DNA from: Richelia sinica FACHB-800
Lineage (GTDB): Bacteria; Cyanobacteriota; Cyanobacteriia; Cyanobacteriales; Nostocaceae
Reading direction: 5' to 3'
Assembly (NCBI RefSeq): GCF_014698825.1
Contig: NZ_JACJTT010000001.1
Span: forward strand, 62,001-126,000
DNA: 64,000 nt
The position numbers were made by a program, and so were the translations under genes. Positions 46,638 through 55,678 of the stretch are shown piece after piece. Numbering within the stretch: the stretch's first letter is position 1; the number at the start of each line of letters is the position of its first letter. The notes under the pieces are model-generated. The model saw nothing but the letters and a program-made list of their open reading frames with translations, was not told the origin of the DNA and ran no database searches.

Positions 46638-47367
46638 GCTTTTGTTCCTCCTTTTGAGACTTGGATGTTAACAGGGCTGGGGGTATGGGCATACCAATTG
46701 CTTCTGTCAATTCCTTGGGTGGACTGAAGCGAGTTTCTGATTGTAAATACTTACCAGTGAGAATTTCTGCTACTGGCTTGAGATTATGAGTTGTACTGTA
46801 GTAGCGATGGATTTGCTTAATTTGACCACGTTCTTGCATGGAATCATTAGCAATTTTCTTCCGCAGTTTGATAATCGCGTCAATAATTGCTTCTGGACGG
46901 GGAGGACAACCAGGCAAGTAAACATCTACAGGAATTAACTTGTCAACACCACGTACAGCAGTGGGAGAGTCCACACTAAACATCCCACCTGTAATGGTAC
47001 AAGCACCCATAGCAATTACATACTTAGGTTCTGGCATTTGTTCATAAAGACGCACCAATTGAGGAGCCATCTTCATGGTAATCGTGCCAGCAGTAATGAT
47101 TAAGTCAGCTTGTCTAGGACTGGAACGGGGGATAAGTCCAAAGCGGTCAAAGTCAAAACGCGAGCCGATTAAAGCCGCGAATTCAATAAAGCAACAGGCT
47201 GTACCAAACAAGAGCGGCCACAAACTAGAAAGCCGTGCCCAGTTGTAGAGGTCATCAACGGTAGTCAAAATGACGTTTTCAGAAAGGTCTTGAGTGACAG
47301 TGGGACGCTCAATGGGGTTGATGATTCTCTCTTTGTCCTGGGTAGTTATATTAGAATTCAAGACCAT
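46630..47367 (-). CDS. ndhK: NAD(P)H-quinone oxidoreductase subunit K
   Basis: NdhK carries the terminal [4Fe-4S] cluster (N2-like) of NDH-1. The cluster cysteines are visible in [17 protein letters not shown] (adjacent Cys-Cys), [11 protein letters not shown] and [14 protein letters not shown]. The 245-residue protein has a slightly long N- and C-terminus, typical of cyanobacterial NdhK. The start ATG at 47367 lies 10 bp inside ndhC, so translation is likely coupled. Confidence 0.97.
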   Translation of the reverse strand: MVLNSNITTQDKERIINPIERPTVTQDLSENVILTTVDDLYNWARLSSLWPLLFGTACCFIEFAALIGSRFDFDRFGLIPRSSPRQADLIITAGTITMKMAPQLVRLYEQMPEPKYVIAMGACTITGGMFSVDSPTAVRGVDKLIPVDVYLPGCPPRPEAIIDAIIKLRKKIANDSMQERGQIKQIHRYYSTTHNLKPVAEILTGKYLQSETRFSPPKELTEAIGMPIPPALLTSKSQKEEQKRG

Positions 47368-47720
47368 TCCAAGGCTCCTTTACGCCATGCGTACACTAAG
47401 GCGATGACGAGAATCGCAATAAAAATGAGGGCTTCAATAAACGCCAATAAGCCCAGACGGTGAAAAGCTACCGCCCAAGGATATAAAAACACTGTCTCTA
47501 CATCAAAGACCACGAATACTAAGGCAAACATATAGTAGCGAATATTGAATTGAATCCAAGCTCCGCCAATGGGTTCTAGCCCGCATTCGTAAGTGGTACG
47601 TCTTTCTAGACTATTACCACTGGGTCTGAGAAGTTTGGACGCTGACAGCGCTAGGGCTGGAACTAGGCTACAGATAATCAGAAAGCCTAGAAGGTACTCG
47701 TAACCGCTAAGGACAAACAC
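47358..47720 (-). CDS. ndhC: NAD(P)H-quinone oxidoreductase subunit 3 (C)
   Basis: NdhC is a small membrane subunit of NDH-1 with three transmembrane helices (about residues 6-28, 62-85 and 92-113). The block [40 protein letters not shown] is the usual family core. The length of 120 is standard. It is the first gene of ndhCKJ and faces away from rubA, whose start is about 195 bp to the right on the opposite strand. Confidence 0.97.
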   Translation of the reverse strand: MFVLSGYEYLLGFLIICSLVPALALSASKLLRPSGNSLERRTTYECGLEPIGGAWIQFNIRYYMFALVFVVFDVETVFLYPWAVAFHRLGLLAFIEALIFIAILVIALVYAWRKGALEWS

Positions 47721-47915
47721 AATGAATATCTACCGCTAATGGTGTAAATAAAGCTGTAACTTTCTTTTACATTATATCTTTTCGGCTTTTCTGAAATATG
47801 GGAAACAGAAGAACCGAGGGTATTTGATTCGTTTTGGTCAGTGATAGAAAAATCTAACAGTTATGTCATAATTTGTAACGTATATTTAAGATTTCTTCTC
47901 TGCGAGACCAAAGCT

Positions 47916-48269
47916 ATGAGCGAACAAGCTGAACAAGCTGATGCAGCTGTTGAGACTCCAGTCTTAGACCGCTATGAGTGTCGCGCCTGCGGTTATGTTT
48001 ATGAACCTGAGAAGGGAGACGATAAATATAGTATCCCTGCTGGGACATTATTTTCTGAACTGCCCATTAATTGGCGCTGTCCAGTGTGTACAGCCAAAAA
48101 AGCAGCTTTTGTCAATATCGGCCCAGCAGGTACAGCATCCGGTTTCAAAGAAAACTTAAATTATGGTTTTGGTGTAAATAAATTGACACCAAACCAGAAG
48201 AATATTTTGATTTTCGGTGCTTTAGCCCTTGGCTTTTTACTTTTTATCAGTCTTTACGGTTTACAATAG
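47916..48269 (+). CDS. rubA: Membrane-anchored rubredoxin
   Basis: The rubredoxin domain (about residues 18-68) has both iron-binding pairs: YECRACGYVYEPEKG and WRCPVCTAKKAAF. A C-terminal transmembrane helix (about 95-115, ILIFGALALGFLLFISLYGL) anchors it, as in the photosynthetic RubA implicated in photosystem assembly. The frame extends back to 47841, but ATG 47916 (MSEQAEQ) gives the known 117-residue form. Next downstream is ycf48, then psbEFLJ, the classical order. Confidence 0.95.
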   Translation: MSEQAEQADAAVETPVLDRYECRACGYVYEPEKGDDKYSIPAGTLFSELPINWRCPVCTAKKAAFVNIGPAGTASGFKENLNYGFGVNKLTPNQKNILIFGALALGFLLFISLYGLQ

Positions 48270-48501
48270 CACTCACTTTTTTTCGTACTCTCTTTTGAAT
48301 TGACCCTAGTTCCAAGTTATTTGGTGAAGGGTGTAAAAGGTGGGTAATGAATGGGTAATCTTCTGATTACACCCTTGAGCCTTTTCCCGTACTGTAAATG
48401 TAGCTTCTGTGTAGAATTTACTCCTACACTCCTGTTTTGCAGTCGGCCCCTGAGGCAAATAAACAAATCTACCAATTTTAGAAAAAAACTCAGTAATACT
48501 G

Positions 48502-49506
48502 ATGCGTCCAATCATAAGCAAGTGGCAAGGTATTCTTGCTGCATTATTAGTGGTGTTTGCCTGTATAGGGTGTAGCAATGTTCCGTCTACTGCCTTTAAT
48601 CCTTGGCAAGTAATTAATGTCCCCACAGATGAGAAGTTATTAGATATTGCTTTTACTGGTAATCCGCAACATGGTTATCTGGTGGGCAGTAATGCCACTT
48701 TGTTGGAAACTAATGATGGTGGCGAGACTTGGAAACCGTTAAAGTTAGAACTGGATGATGCCAAGTATCGTTTTAACGGAGTGAATTTTGCTGGTCAGGA
48801 AGGGTGGATTGTGGGTGAACCTTCTTTACTGCTTCATTCTACTGATGAAGGTCGTTCCTGGTCACGGATTCCGTTGAGCGAAAAGTTACCTGGTAATCCC
48901 ATTACGGTTACAGCCCTAGCCGATGGACAGGCAGAAATGGCAACAGATGTAGGGGCAATATATAAGACTACTGATGGTGGTAAAAACTGGCAGGCCCAGG
49001 TAGAAAATTCTGTGGGTGTGGTGCGGAACATGAAACGTTCTGCTGATGGCAAGTATATTGCTGTGTCTGCCAAAGGCAGCTTTTATTCTACTTGGGAACC
49101 AGGACAAAATGCTTGGGTTCCTCATAATCGCAACAGTTCCCGACGTTTGGAAAATATGGGTTTTACTGACAACGGCCAACTATGGTTGTTAGCTAGGGGT
49201 GGTCAAGTCCAGTTTAGTGACCCCAATAAACCTGATGAGTGGTTAGAGGCAGAATATCCAGAGTTATCAACTAGTTGGGGGTTACTGGATTTAGGATATC
49301 GCACACCTGAGGAAATTTGGATTGGTGGAGGTAGCGGTAATTTGCTACGTAGTGCTGATGGTGGCAAAACCTGGGAAAAAGACCGGGAAGTAGAAACTGT
49401 GGCGGCTAATTTTTACAAAATTGTCTTTTTCCAACCAAATCAGGGTTTCATTATTGGCGATCGCGGTGTCTTGCTGAAATATAATCCTAAAGCAGAAGCT
49501 GCTTAG
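48502..49506 (+). CDS. ycf48: Photosystem II assembly factor Ycf48 (HCF136 homologue)
   Basis: Ycf48 stabilises the early photosystem II reaction-centre intermediates. The N-terminus is a lipoprotein signal (LAALLVVFACIGC, Cys24). The rest is a seven-bladed propeller of BNR-like repeats such as NDGGETWKPL, TDEGRSWSRI, TTDGGKNWQ and SADGGKTWEK. It lies between rubA (230 bp upstream) and psbE (120 bp downstream) on the same strand, supporting co-expression with PSII core genes. Confidence 0.96.
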   Translation: MRPIISKWQGILAALLVVFACIGCSNVPSTAFNPWQVINVPTDEKLLDIAFTGNPQHGYLVGSNATLLETNDGGETWKPLKLELDDAKYRFNGVNFAGQEGWIVGEPSLLLHSTDEGRSWSRIPLSEKLPGNPITVTALADGQAEMATDVGAIYKTTDGGKNWQAQVENSVGVVRNMKRSADGKYIAVSAKGSFYSTWEPGQNAWVPHNRNSSRRLENMGFTDNGQLWLLARGGQVQFSDPNKPDEWLEAEYPELSTSWGLLDLGYRTPEEIWIGGGSGNLLRSADGGKTWEKDREVETVAANFYKIVFFQPNQGFIIGDRGVLLKYNPKAEAA

Positions 49507-49626
49507 TAACCCTGTAAGTGTCAGTATTGATCCTGAATTCTGAGAAGGACGTTGCAACTTGTAACTCTTTCTAAACTTTGTAGGATAATAAACTCAATAA
49601 TAGTCTTTGAGAAGGTAGTGATTTAA

Positions 49627-49875
49627 ATGGCAGGTAGCACTGGAGAACGTCCGTTTTCTGACATCGTTACCAGTATCCGTTACTGGGTAATTCACAGCAT
49701 CACCATTCCTGCTCTGTTTGTTGCAGGTTGGCTGTTTGTCAGCACCGGCTTGGCTTATGATGTGTTTGGCACTCCTCGTCCAGATGAGTATTACACCCAA
49801 GCACGTCAAGAGTTGCCTATTGTTAGCAACCGTTACGAAGCTAAGAAGCAAGTAGAAACATTTATTGGAAAATAG
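49627..49875 (+). CDS. psbE: Cytochrome b559 alpha subunit
   Basis: PsbE shares one haem with PsbF in the photosystem II core. The 82-residue protein has the haem histidine in [19 protein letters not shown], one membrane helix (about 20-40) and the conserved lumenal tail [25 protein letters not shown] precedes the ATG. First of the psbEFLJ operon. Confidence 0.98.
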   Translation: MAGSTGERPFSDIVTSIRYWVIHSITIPALFVAGWLFVSTGLAYDVFGTPRPDEYYTQARQELPIVSNRYEAKKQVETFIGK

Positions 49876-50022
<147 letters not shown>

Positions 50023-50031
50023 GAGCAACTC

Positions 50032-50151
50032 ATGGAAAGAACGCCCAATCCTAATAACCAACCGGTTGAATTAAATCGTACTTCTTTGTACTTGGGACTA
50101 TTACTAGTCTTTGTTTTAGGGATTCTCTTTTCCAGTTACTTCTTTAACTAA
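50032..50151 (+). CDS. psbL: Photosystem II protein L
   Basis: The 39-residue product ([20 protein letters not shown] then [19 protein letters not shown]) is a textbook PsbL: a polar N-terminus and one hydrophobic helix, needed for the quinone side of PSII and dimer stability. AGGAG (50021-50025) precedes the ATG; the gene is 9 bp after psbF. Confidence 0.97.
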   Translation: MERTPNPNNQPVELNRTSLYLGLLLVFVLGILFSSYFFN

Positions 50152-50220
50152 ACTGGAACTGCGGTCATTAATCTCTGTTAATTAATCTCTGTTGATTTGC
50201 TATTTAGGGAGGAGAAAACT

Positions 50221-50340
50221 GTGTCTGGAAGCGGGAGAATTCCCCTGTGGGTTGTAGCGACAATCGCAGGTTTAGGTGTAATCACTGTTGTAGGCATTTT
50301 CTTTTATGGAGCTTACGCAGGACTAGGTTCTTCAATGTAA
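50221..50340 (+). CDS. psbJ: Photosystem II protein J
   Basis: The 39-residue product ([19 protein letters not shown], then [16 protein letters not shown]) is PsbJ, a one-helix PSII subunit. It starts with GTG at 50221, preceded by GGAGGAG, and no ATG is available. It is the last gene of psbEFLJ, 70 bp after psbL. Confidence 0.96.
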   Translation: MSGSGRIPLWVVATIAGLGVITVVGIFFYGAYAGLGSSM

Positions 50341-50385
50341 GTTCAGTCTGAACTGAATCTTTGTTTAAAAATTGACATGAAAAAA

Positions 50386-50412
50386 ACCGCCTGTCTCTCT
50401 GGGATAGGCGGT
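50386..50412. terminator. Bidirectional terminator between psbJ and psaI
   Basis: ACCGCCTGTC and GATAGGCGGT form a 10-bp stem (one G-U) with a 7-nt loop. On the minus strand (psaI) the hairpin is followed by seven T residues, a good intrinsic terminator. On the plus strand (psbEFLJ) the tail is AAATATTT, weaker but usable. Confidence 0.8.
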
Positions 50413-50492
50413 AAATATTTGGTTGTAATTGATTGTAATTAATTGCCCCAGGGGAAACTGGTAATTGTACCTTTTACCCCTGAGTAACTAGA

Positions 50493-50633
50493 TTAAGCGA
50501 TATCTTCGCGCTCAATGTATACGAATAAAAACGCAAAAACTGCGGCTGGGAATACGACTACAACCAAGGGTAATAGCAGAGAAGACAGGTATGGTGTGTA
50601 GGCCAAAAGGGTGGGAAAGAATGAACTAGACAT
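50493..50633 (-). CDS. psaI: Photosystem I reaction-centre subunit VIII
   Basis: The 46-residue product (LLAYTPYLSSLLLPLVVVVFP, then VFAFLFVYIEREDIA) has one membrane helix and the typical PsaI ending IERED(V/I)A. PsaI helps bind PsaL and so affects PSI trimer or tetramer formation. AGGAA lies about 10 nt before the ATG. It is convergent with psbEFLJ; I recall the same neighbourhood in Anabaena. It is monocistronic here, and no psaL is nearby. Confidence 0.87.
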   Translation of the reverse strand: MSSSFFPTLLAYTPYLSSLLLPLVVVVFPAAVFAFLFVYIEREDIA

Positions 50634-50728
50634 AATATATTCCTGTGAAGTGACACTACAATTCAAAATGAGCTTACTGCAAAAGTATGTTGGATTTTGG
50701 AAATTCTAAAGATTTTTAACACATAATG

Positions 50729-53185
50729 TTAAATTTCCAGTAGTTCATCCAGTTCCATCGTCTGTAAGTCAGGTGGGACAACTGTCCTGACAACGGTCAC
50801 TTTGTGGCTTTCCTGGTGGGTGGACTGGTCAAGGGCGATCGCCTGAACGCGCATCTCTAAACAACCCAAGGGAACGAGTAATTTGGCTGTGGCTTCTAAG
50901 GTTCCCCAATTATTGGGACGTAAATCTGTTAATAAATGTGGGCCATCTAACAAGGCACGGGTTTGATAATCTTCAATCCACAGCTTCACCGCTACAGAAG
51001 CAGGTACATCAGGCATTTCTACACGTATCTTCAATTCAGAAGCTGCTACCAGTTCTCCCTCTGGTACATACAATTGGGGAGTGGGGATAGACTGAATTCC
51101 AGGAATGGGAATATCTTCTGGTTGGTTTTCTACTTGTGCTGCGACATAGGAATGGTCTTGAGGTTCATAGATCACATCATTCAAGTCATCAATGACTATT
51201 TCTTCAGACAACCAAGCAGGTAAAGTCGTGATTAGTGGGGGATGTGACACTGATACTTCTGGAGGTGGTTCACTAGTTGCTGAATTCACTTCCTCTGAGG
51301 CTTGTGCTGATACTGGTAATTCAGTTTCTAGATTGGGGAGTAAATCAGTAAATGTATAAATTGGTGTTTCTGTCTCAGATGCCGCAGCTAAAGCAATATC
51401 GTCCGAGACAGTTTCTGCACTCACAGTTGAGGTTTCTTCAGGAGTAAATTGCTCACTATTGTTGTCTTGTTGGCCTATATCCAGAGGTTCAAGTCCAGAA
51501 TATCCCTGATTTTGCATCCACATTTTCAGCAGTGGAGATGGTTGTGGTTCAGATGTAACTAGTGAATCACTGGGTAAAGGTTCTGGTTCTGGTGATACCT
51601 GTAATTCAGAGGTAACTAGTGAATCACCTGGTAAAGGTTCTATTGTGGCAGTATCTTCTAATTCCTCTGTGGGAGATTCAGGTAATAATTCTGAAGTTAA
51701 TTCCAGTTCAGATACTGGAGGAGTGGCAGGTAATTCAGGGGTTTTAAAGGTGAATAATTCTGGTTTTTTCGGTTTGGTTGTTTCTGCTGGTTCTGCGGAA
51801 GACGTTAAGCGTTTTAAATAGGGAAAAGACGTTGTCTGATGAGAACCTTGGGTTGATTTAATGGCTAACTTACCTAAATCAATGGGGGGAATAGCAGGTT
51901 TATCCACAGGTGCTGCTGATTCGTCCGATTCAGATTTTTTGGGATTTTCCGGTAAGGTAGGCAGTTGGGGAGATTGACCATCTACTAAATCAGTAGATTT
52001 AATTCTCGGTGGCAGAGGTTCAGTTGTGGCTGATTGGGTTGTGGGGAATTGGACTAATTTCCGGGAATTTTTGGCGATATTAAATAGCTCTAAACCCAAA
52101 CTGGCGGTTTTTTCAGCTTTTTTGAGGGAGTGAGGTGGGTTTTGAGTTTCCTCTAAGGTGTCTAAGGTTTCCGGGTTGGTATTTTTAAAGGCTAGCAACT
52201 CGGTGACATCAGCCGTGATGGTGAAAGCACTACTAGCTAAAAGCTGGTTTTGGGCAAGAGGGGAAAATCGACCGTATAATCTGATTTCCGCCAAAATTAG
52301 CTTGGATTCGCAATTAGCGGGAATGGGAATTGTGGCAGTAAAGGAGAAGGGTAAAGTTTGGTCGGTGAGGGTCTGCTGTTCCTGAGTTAAGATGTTTGAT
52401 TCCCAAGGCGATCGCAACTCTATTTCCATCGTCAAACCCTGGAGGCTGTTGTTAGCAGGATTTTCATCGATTGCTGCTTTCAGTTCCACATCACCATGAA
52501 TGCTTAAACTCTCACCCCAAATAGCAATGTAAGCATCTTGATCTAGGGTGATTTGCAGGGGTTGGTCTTGGTTGGGAGAGACATCTTCAATACTCTGGTC
52601 TTCCAAAGACTCAGAATTCGGCAAAGCTAAATCTATTAAATTTTGTAAAATCTGTTCTGCGGTTTCGCCTTTAAACCAAACGGGACTAACTGGCTGATCA
52701 ATAATCAGGTCTTCTTCAGTTTCCGCAGACAAGGTATTGAGTGAGGAATCGGCTGGGTTAATGGCAGATGTAACCGATTCTGTCAGTGATTTTTCTGAAT
52801 CTTCATTAGGTAGCAGTTCTGATGGATCACTTACTTCTTGGGGTAAAACTTGAATCAACAGATTTTGCTGCCAAGATTGACCAAGCATATCTGCCATCAA
52901 ATCTCCAGAACAGCGCACCTCCCAAATCCCAGGTTTTAAATGAGTAAAGGGAATAACGGCTAAAAGTCCTTCTGCACTGGTGCGACGTAATCGCTTAACA
53001 ACCCGCCGTTTTGGAGGGACTTCCTGGATGGAAGAATGAATGATCCGCACCTCCACATCCATATTGGGAAGGTGAGAACGGGCCAAAACTCGATACTTAC
53101 CTTCAGAAATTTTCAGATTTGGCGATTCTAGGTTGTTCCAAGTGCGATCGCCCTGTTTCTGAATCAGAAACTGCCAGTTTTCCAT
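50729..53185 (-). CDS. Large hypothetical protein with acidic, Pro-rich middle, 818 aa
   Basis: The N-terminal 120 residues (MENWQFLIQKQGDRTWNNL, then YRVLARSHLPNMDVEVRI) and the C-terminal 120 (about 690-818, GELVAASELKIRVEMPDVPASVAVKLWIEDYQTRALLDG) look like beta-sandwich domains. A third possible domain covers about 210-345 (YIAIWGESLSIHGDVEL). Between them are long Pro/Glu/Ser/Thr-rich linkers with loosely repeated LPGDSLVTSE(L/P) words near 535-565. No signal peptide is seen. No family is recognised; the beta-domains may bind protein partners. ATG 53185 is preferred over TTG 53206. The O-antigen-ligase-like gene is upstream on the same strand. Confidence 0.6.
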   Translation of the reverse strand: MENWQFLIQKQGDRTWNNLESPNLKISEGKYRVLARSHLPNMDVEVRIIHSSIQEVPPKRRVVKRLRRTSAEGLLAVIPFTHLKPGIWEVRCSGDLMADMLGQSWQQNLLIQVLPQEVSDPSELLPNEDSEKSLTESVTSAINPADSSLNTLSAETEEDLIIDQPVSPVWFKGETAEQILQNLIDLALPNSESLEDQSIEDVSPNQDQPLQITLDQDAYIAIWGESLSIHGDVELKAAIDENPANNSLQGLTMEIELRSPWESNILTQEQQTLTDQTLPFSFTATIPIPANCESKLILAEIRLYGRFSPLAQNQLLASSAFTITADVTELLAFKNTNPETLDTLEETQNPPHSLKKAEKTASLGLELFNIAKNSRKLVQFPTTQSATTEPLPPRIKSTDLVDGQSPQLPTLPENPKKSESDESAAPVDKPAIPPIDLGKLAIKSTQGSHQTTSFPYLKRLTSSAEPAETTKPKKPELFTFKTPELPATPPVSELELTSELLPESPTEELEDTATIEPLPGDSLVTSELQVSPEPEPLPSDSLVTSEPQPSPLLKMWMQNQGYSGLEPLDIGQQDNNSEQFTPEETSTVSAETVSDDIALAAASETETPIYTFTDLLPNLETELPVSAQASEEVNSATSEPPPEVSVSHPPLITTLPAWLSEEIVIDDLNDVIYEPQDHSYVAAQVENQPEDIPIPGIQSIPTPQLYVPEGELVAASELKIRVEMPDVPASVAVKLWIEDYQTRALLDGPHLLTDLRPNNWGTLEATAKLLVPLGCLEMRVQAIALDQSTHQESHKVTVVRTVVPPDLQTMELDELLEI

Positions 53186-53281
53186 CGTCAGTAATGCCCA
53201 AACCAAAAAGATGCCGAGTGAAATTTTGCGGTAATTTCTTAGTCAGTTTAACTCAGCAATTAGTAATTGCATCACTCAATG

Positions 53282-54592
53282 TTATTGTGTGCTGCCGACG
53301 CTGGCAAGACGATGACGATAATTAATGACACCACACATGGCCGCTAAAAATACCCAAAACAGTGTATTTAAGCGTAAATCAAAGATAGTTACATCTACTG
53401 TATTGGATAGTACCCAGCCACCAAAGGCTAATAAATAACTAAAAAATATCAGTTTGTGTTCTGCTGGTAAGGTTTGGGACTGCCATAAAAATTGACTAGC
53501 GGCGATAAATATCCAAATCAATAAACCGCAAAAGAGCAAGGTACAAGGTAGACCTGTTTCGGCGGACAACATTAAAAACAAGTTGTGGGGATGACCTAAA
53601 TCAATTTGCATCTGGGTTTTATACAAACCACTAAAACTGCGTAAACCCCAACCAGTCCAGGGATGCTGCTGAGTTAATGACCAAGCAAACTGCCACTGGG
53701 TTTTTCGCATCATCGCCACTGGTCGGTCTGGATACATATCATCGTTTAATCGTGCCCAAATAAAATAGGGAACGAAGCGACGAAAAAATTGAGCGATCGC
53801 TGTTGGTGCAAAAGCCGCTAACAAAATTGATGTGGCAATACTCACCACCACACCAACTATCAGCCGCCAACCTTGATAAGTCGCAAAGGCTAAACAGGCC
53901 AGCATGGCTATCACCCAGCCATTTCTAGAGTTAGTCAAGATTAAAGCTAGGAAATCAGCTAACAGAATGATGGTGAGGGCAATGGTGAGGGGCTGTTTTT
54001 CTCTCAGTTGGGGATAATTTTCTAGCCACAACCCTAATCCCAAAATCAAGATGGTGACTAAATAGGCAGCTAAAGTATTAGCGTGCATAAACATAGATGC
54101 CATCCGTCCCGCCGGCAGTCCTCCCTGTGCCACCACCCAATCAAAAACTATCCACAAAAACTGAAACTGGAAATGCCAACCGAGAAATAACTGCCCAAAA
54201 CCCGCAATTAATACAGGAATGGAACCAAACACCATAATCCAAGCAATTTGTTTCAATTGGGCTGGTGTGTAAATTAGGGCAGTTAATCCGGCGAAAACAA
54301 AGAAATAGGGGAGAAAATTAAATAACCCCAGGAAAGCCTCCAGAGGGTGAGAGGCAAACCCGGTGGTAATCAGCATGAGTAAACCTAACAGTGCAAAACC
54401 CTGATTGAGGGGGCGACGGCTAATGGTGCGGTATTTTTTGCGCCAAGTCAGCAAAGCCGCCAAAACGATGGTCACAGCCCCCAAAAATGGACTGACTGGG
54501 AAGAAGAACAACCCAAATTGAGTACATTGCCAAGGGAATTGCAAATCAGGTTCGGGATGGTAAAAAGCCTTATTCAAGCTAACTCCCAACAT
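53282..54592 (-). CDS. O-antigen-ligase-like (Wzy/WaaL family) membrane protein, 436 aa
   Basis: The protein has about ten transmembrane helices and a large loop with the family motif WGLRSFSGLYKTQMQIDLGHPHNLFLMLSAETG (about 345-380). There Arg and His of the GHPHNLFL segment match the catalytic-region pattern of O-antigen ligases and polymerases. It may transfer or polymerise polysaccharide on the outer face of the plasma membrane; the related cyanobacterial IctB is another possible family. It overlaps the YaaW-like gene by 19 bp (same strand), suggesting translational coupling. Confidence 0.82.
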   Translation of the reverse strand: MLGVSLNKAFYHPEPDLQFPWQCTQFGLFFFPVSPFLGAVTIVLAALLTWRKKYRTISRRPLNQGFALLGLLMLITTGFASHPLEAFLGLFNFLPYFFVFAGLTALIYTPAQLKQIAWIMVFGSIPVLIAGFGQLFLGWHFQFQFLWIVFDWVVAQGGLPAGRMASMFMHANTLAAYLVTILILGLGLWLENYPQLREKQPLTIALTIILLADFLALILTNSRNGWVIAMLACLAFATYQGWRLIVGVVVSIATSILLAAFAPTAIAQFFRRFVPYFIWARLNDDMYPDRPVAMMRKTQWQFAWSLTQQHPWTGWGLRSFSGLYKTQMQIDLGHPHNLFLMLSAETGLPCTLLFCGLLIWIFIAASQFLWQSQTLPAEHKLIFFSYLLAFGGWVLSNTVDVTIFDLRLNTLFWVFLAAMCGVINYRHRLASVGSTQ

Positions 54593-55416
54593 TCGGAACG
54601 GGTCAAGCGAATTTGTGCGAGGGTGAAAATTGTGGGAATAATGCGACCATAATTAGTAGCGATCGCTCTCCAACCCAAATCCGCAAAAAACCAAGCCCAC
54701 ATCATTGGCCCCACAAAGGCAAAGACGCTGCGAACAGCACCATAACGGGCCGCACTAACAGTCATTCCTCTCCGGGCCATTTGCAAGGCTACATAATTTT
54801 GAAATTGGCGATTTGCTACTCCTGACCCAGCAATAGCAGCTTCTTTCGCTACTTGGTAGGTGGCAAAATGAATGGCAAATTGCCGGGCAATTTGTTGGAG
54901 AATTAAGGGCTGAATTACGGAAGTCACAGCCAAAGCACTGCCACCTTTGAAGAGTAATCCTAAAGGATCTTTTTGAAATAACAATGGTAAAGGTTCTTTT
55001 AATTCAGATTTCACTAACTGACGTTGAATGTTGGCAGTTAATTTTTGTTGTTCTGTGACGGGCAGCTTTTGCCAAACTTTTCCTAAAAGATGTAAAAACA
55101 CCTCGGCTTCTAAATCTACAGTTGCCAGATGTTGAGAATAATCTATTTTTAAATATTTACAGACTTGTATCAGGGCTTGCCTGTAAGTAACTTGATATGT
55201 GCGTCCGCGCAACACTGTCATCCCATCTGCCGCTAAAAAACGAAAGCGGTCTTCTAGTGCATCTAACCAAGATTGACGGTCTTGGCTTTGCACGTCGATG
55301 GGGTTGGGTGTGTGAACATAATCTAGGGGATTAAACTTACGACTAAAAAGAATCGCTGTTAAGTCCTTGAGTTCCTCATCGGTGGCTAGTTCTAGTACCG
55401 CCCTCAGTTCATCCAA
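54574..55416 (-). CDS. YaaW/UPF0174-like protein, 280 aa
   Basis: The N-terminus (MDELRAVLELATDEELKDLTAILFSRKFNPLDYV), YRQALIQVCKYLKIDYS, the central LPLLFQKDPLGLLFKGGSALAV and a hydrophobic C-terminal region (about 150-200 and 225-260) resemble the UPF0174/YaaW family. The function is unknown. The C-terminal helices suggest membrane association. It overlaps the following O-antigen-ligase-like gene by 19 bp, so the two are probably translated together. Confidence 0.7.
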   Translation of the reverse strand: MDELRAVLELATDEELKDLTAILFSRKFNPLDYVHTPNPIDVQSQDRQSWLDALEDRFRFLAADGMTVLRGRTYQVTYRQALIQVCKYLKIDYSQHLATVDLEAEVFLHLLGKVWQKLPVTEQQKLTANIQRQLVKSELKEPLPLLFQKDPLGLLFKGGSALAVTSVIQPLILQQIARQFAIHFATYQVAKEAAIAGSGVANRQFQNYVALQMARRGMTVSAARYGAVRSVFAFVGPMMWAWFFADLGWRAIATNYGRIIPTIFTLAQIRLTRSECWELA

Positions 55417-55678
55417 TTTCCCTTCCTCCCTTCTGTGCAGCGTTTCTGTACTTTATTCTACTATCAGGTTTCAGCAGTCATTGAACAGAATGAAGTATTA
55501 AGGATAGCGCAGAAAGTGTGAAATATTACATTTTCCCAAAATTGTGGCAGGATTTAGGCAAAATGTCTAAATATAGCCAGATATAACAATTAATATGCAA
55601 TTCAATTTCTACAAACGAGTTAATTTTCTCATACAGAAAATCATTAATTCCCGTTGCCAATCTAAAATCCAAAATTTT

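Noticed and set aside
50493-50633. Reading this small ORF as psbX/psbY-type or another PSII subunit
   Set aside because: The C-terminal IEREDIA end and the single-helix layout match PsaI.
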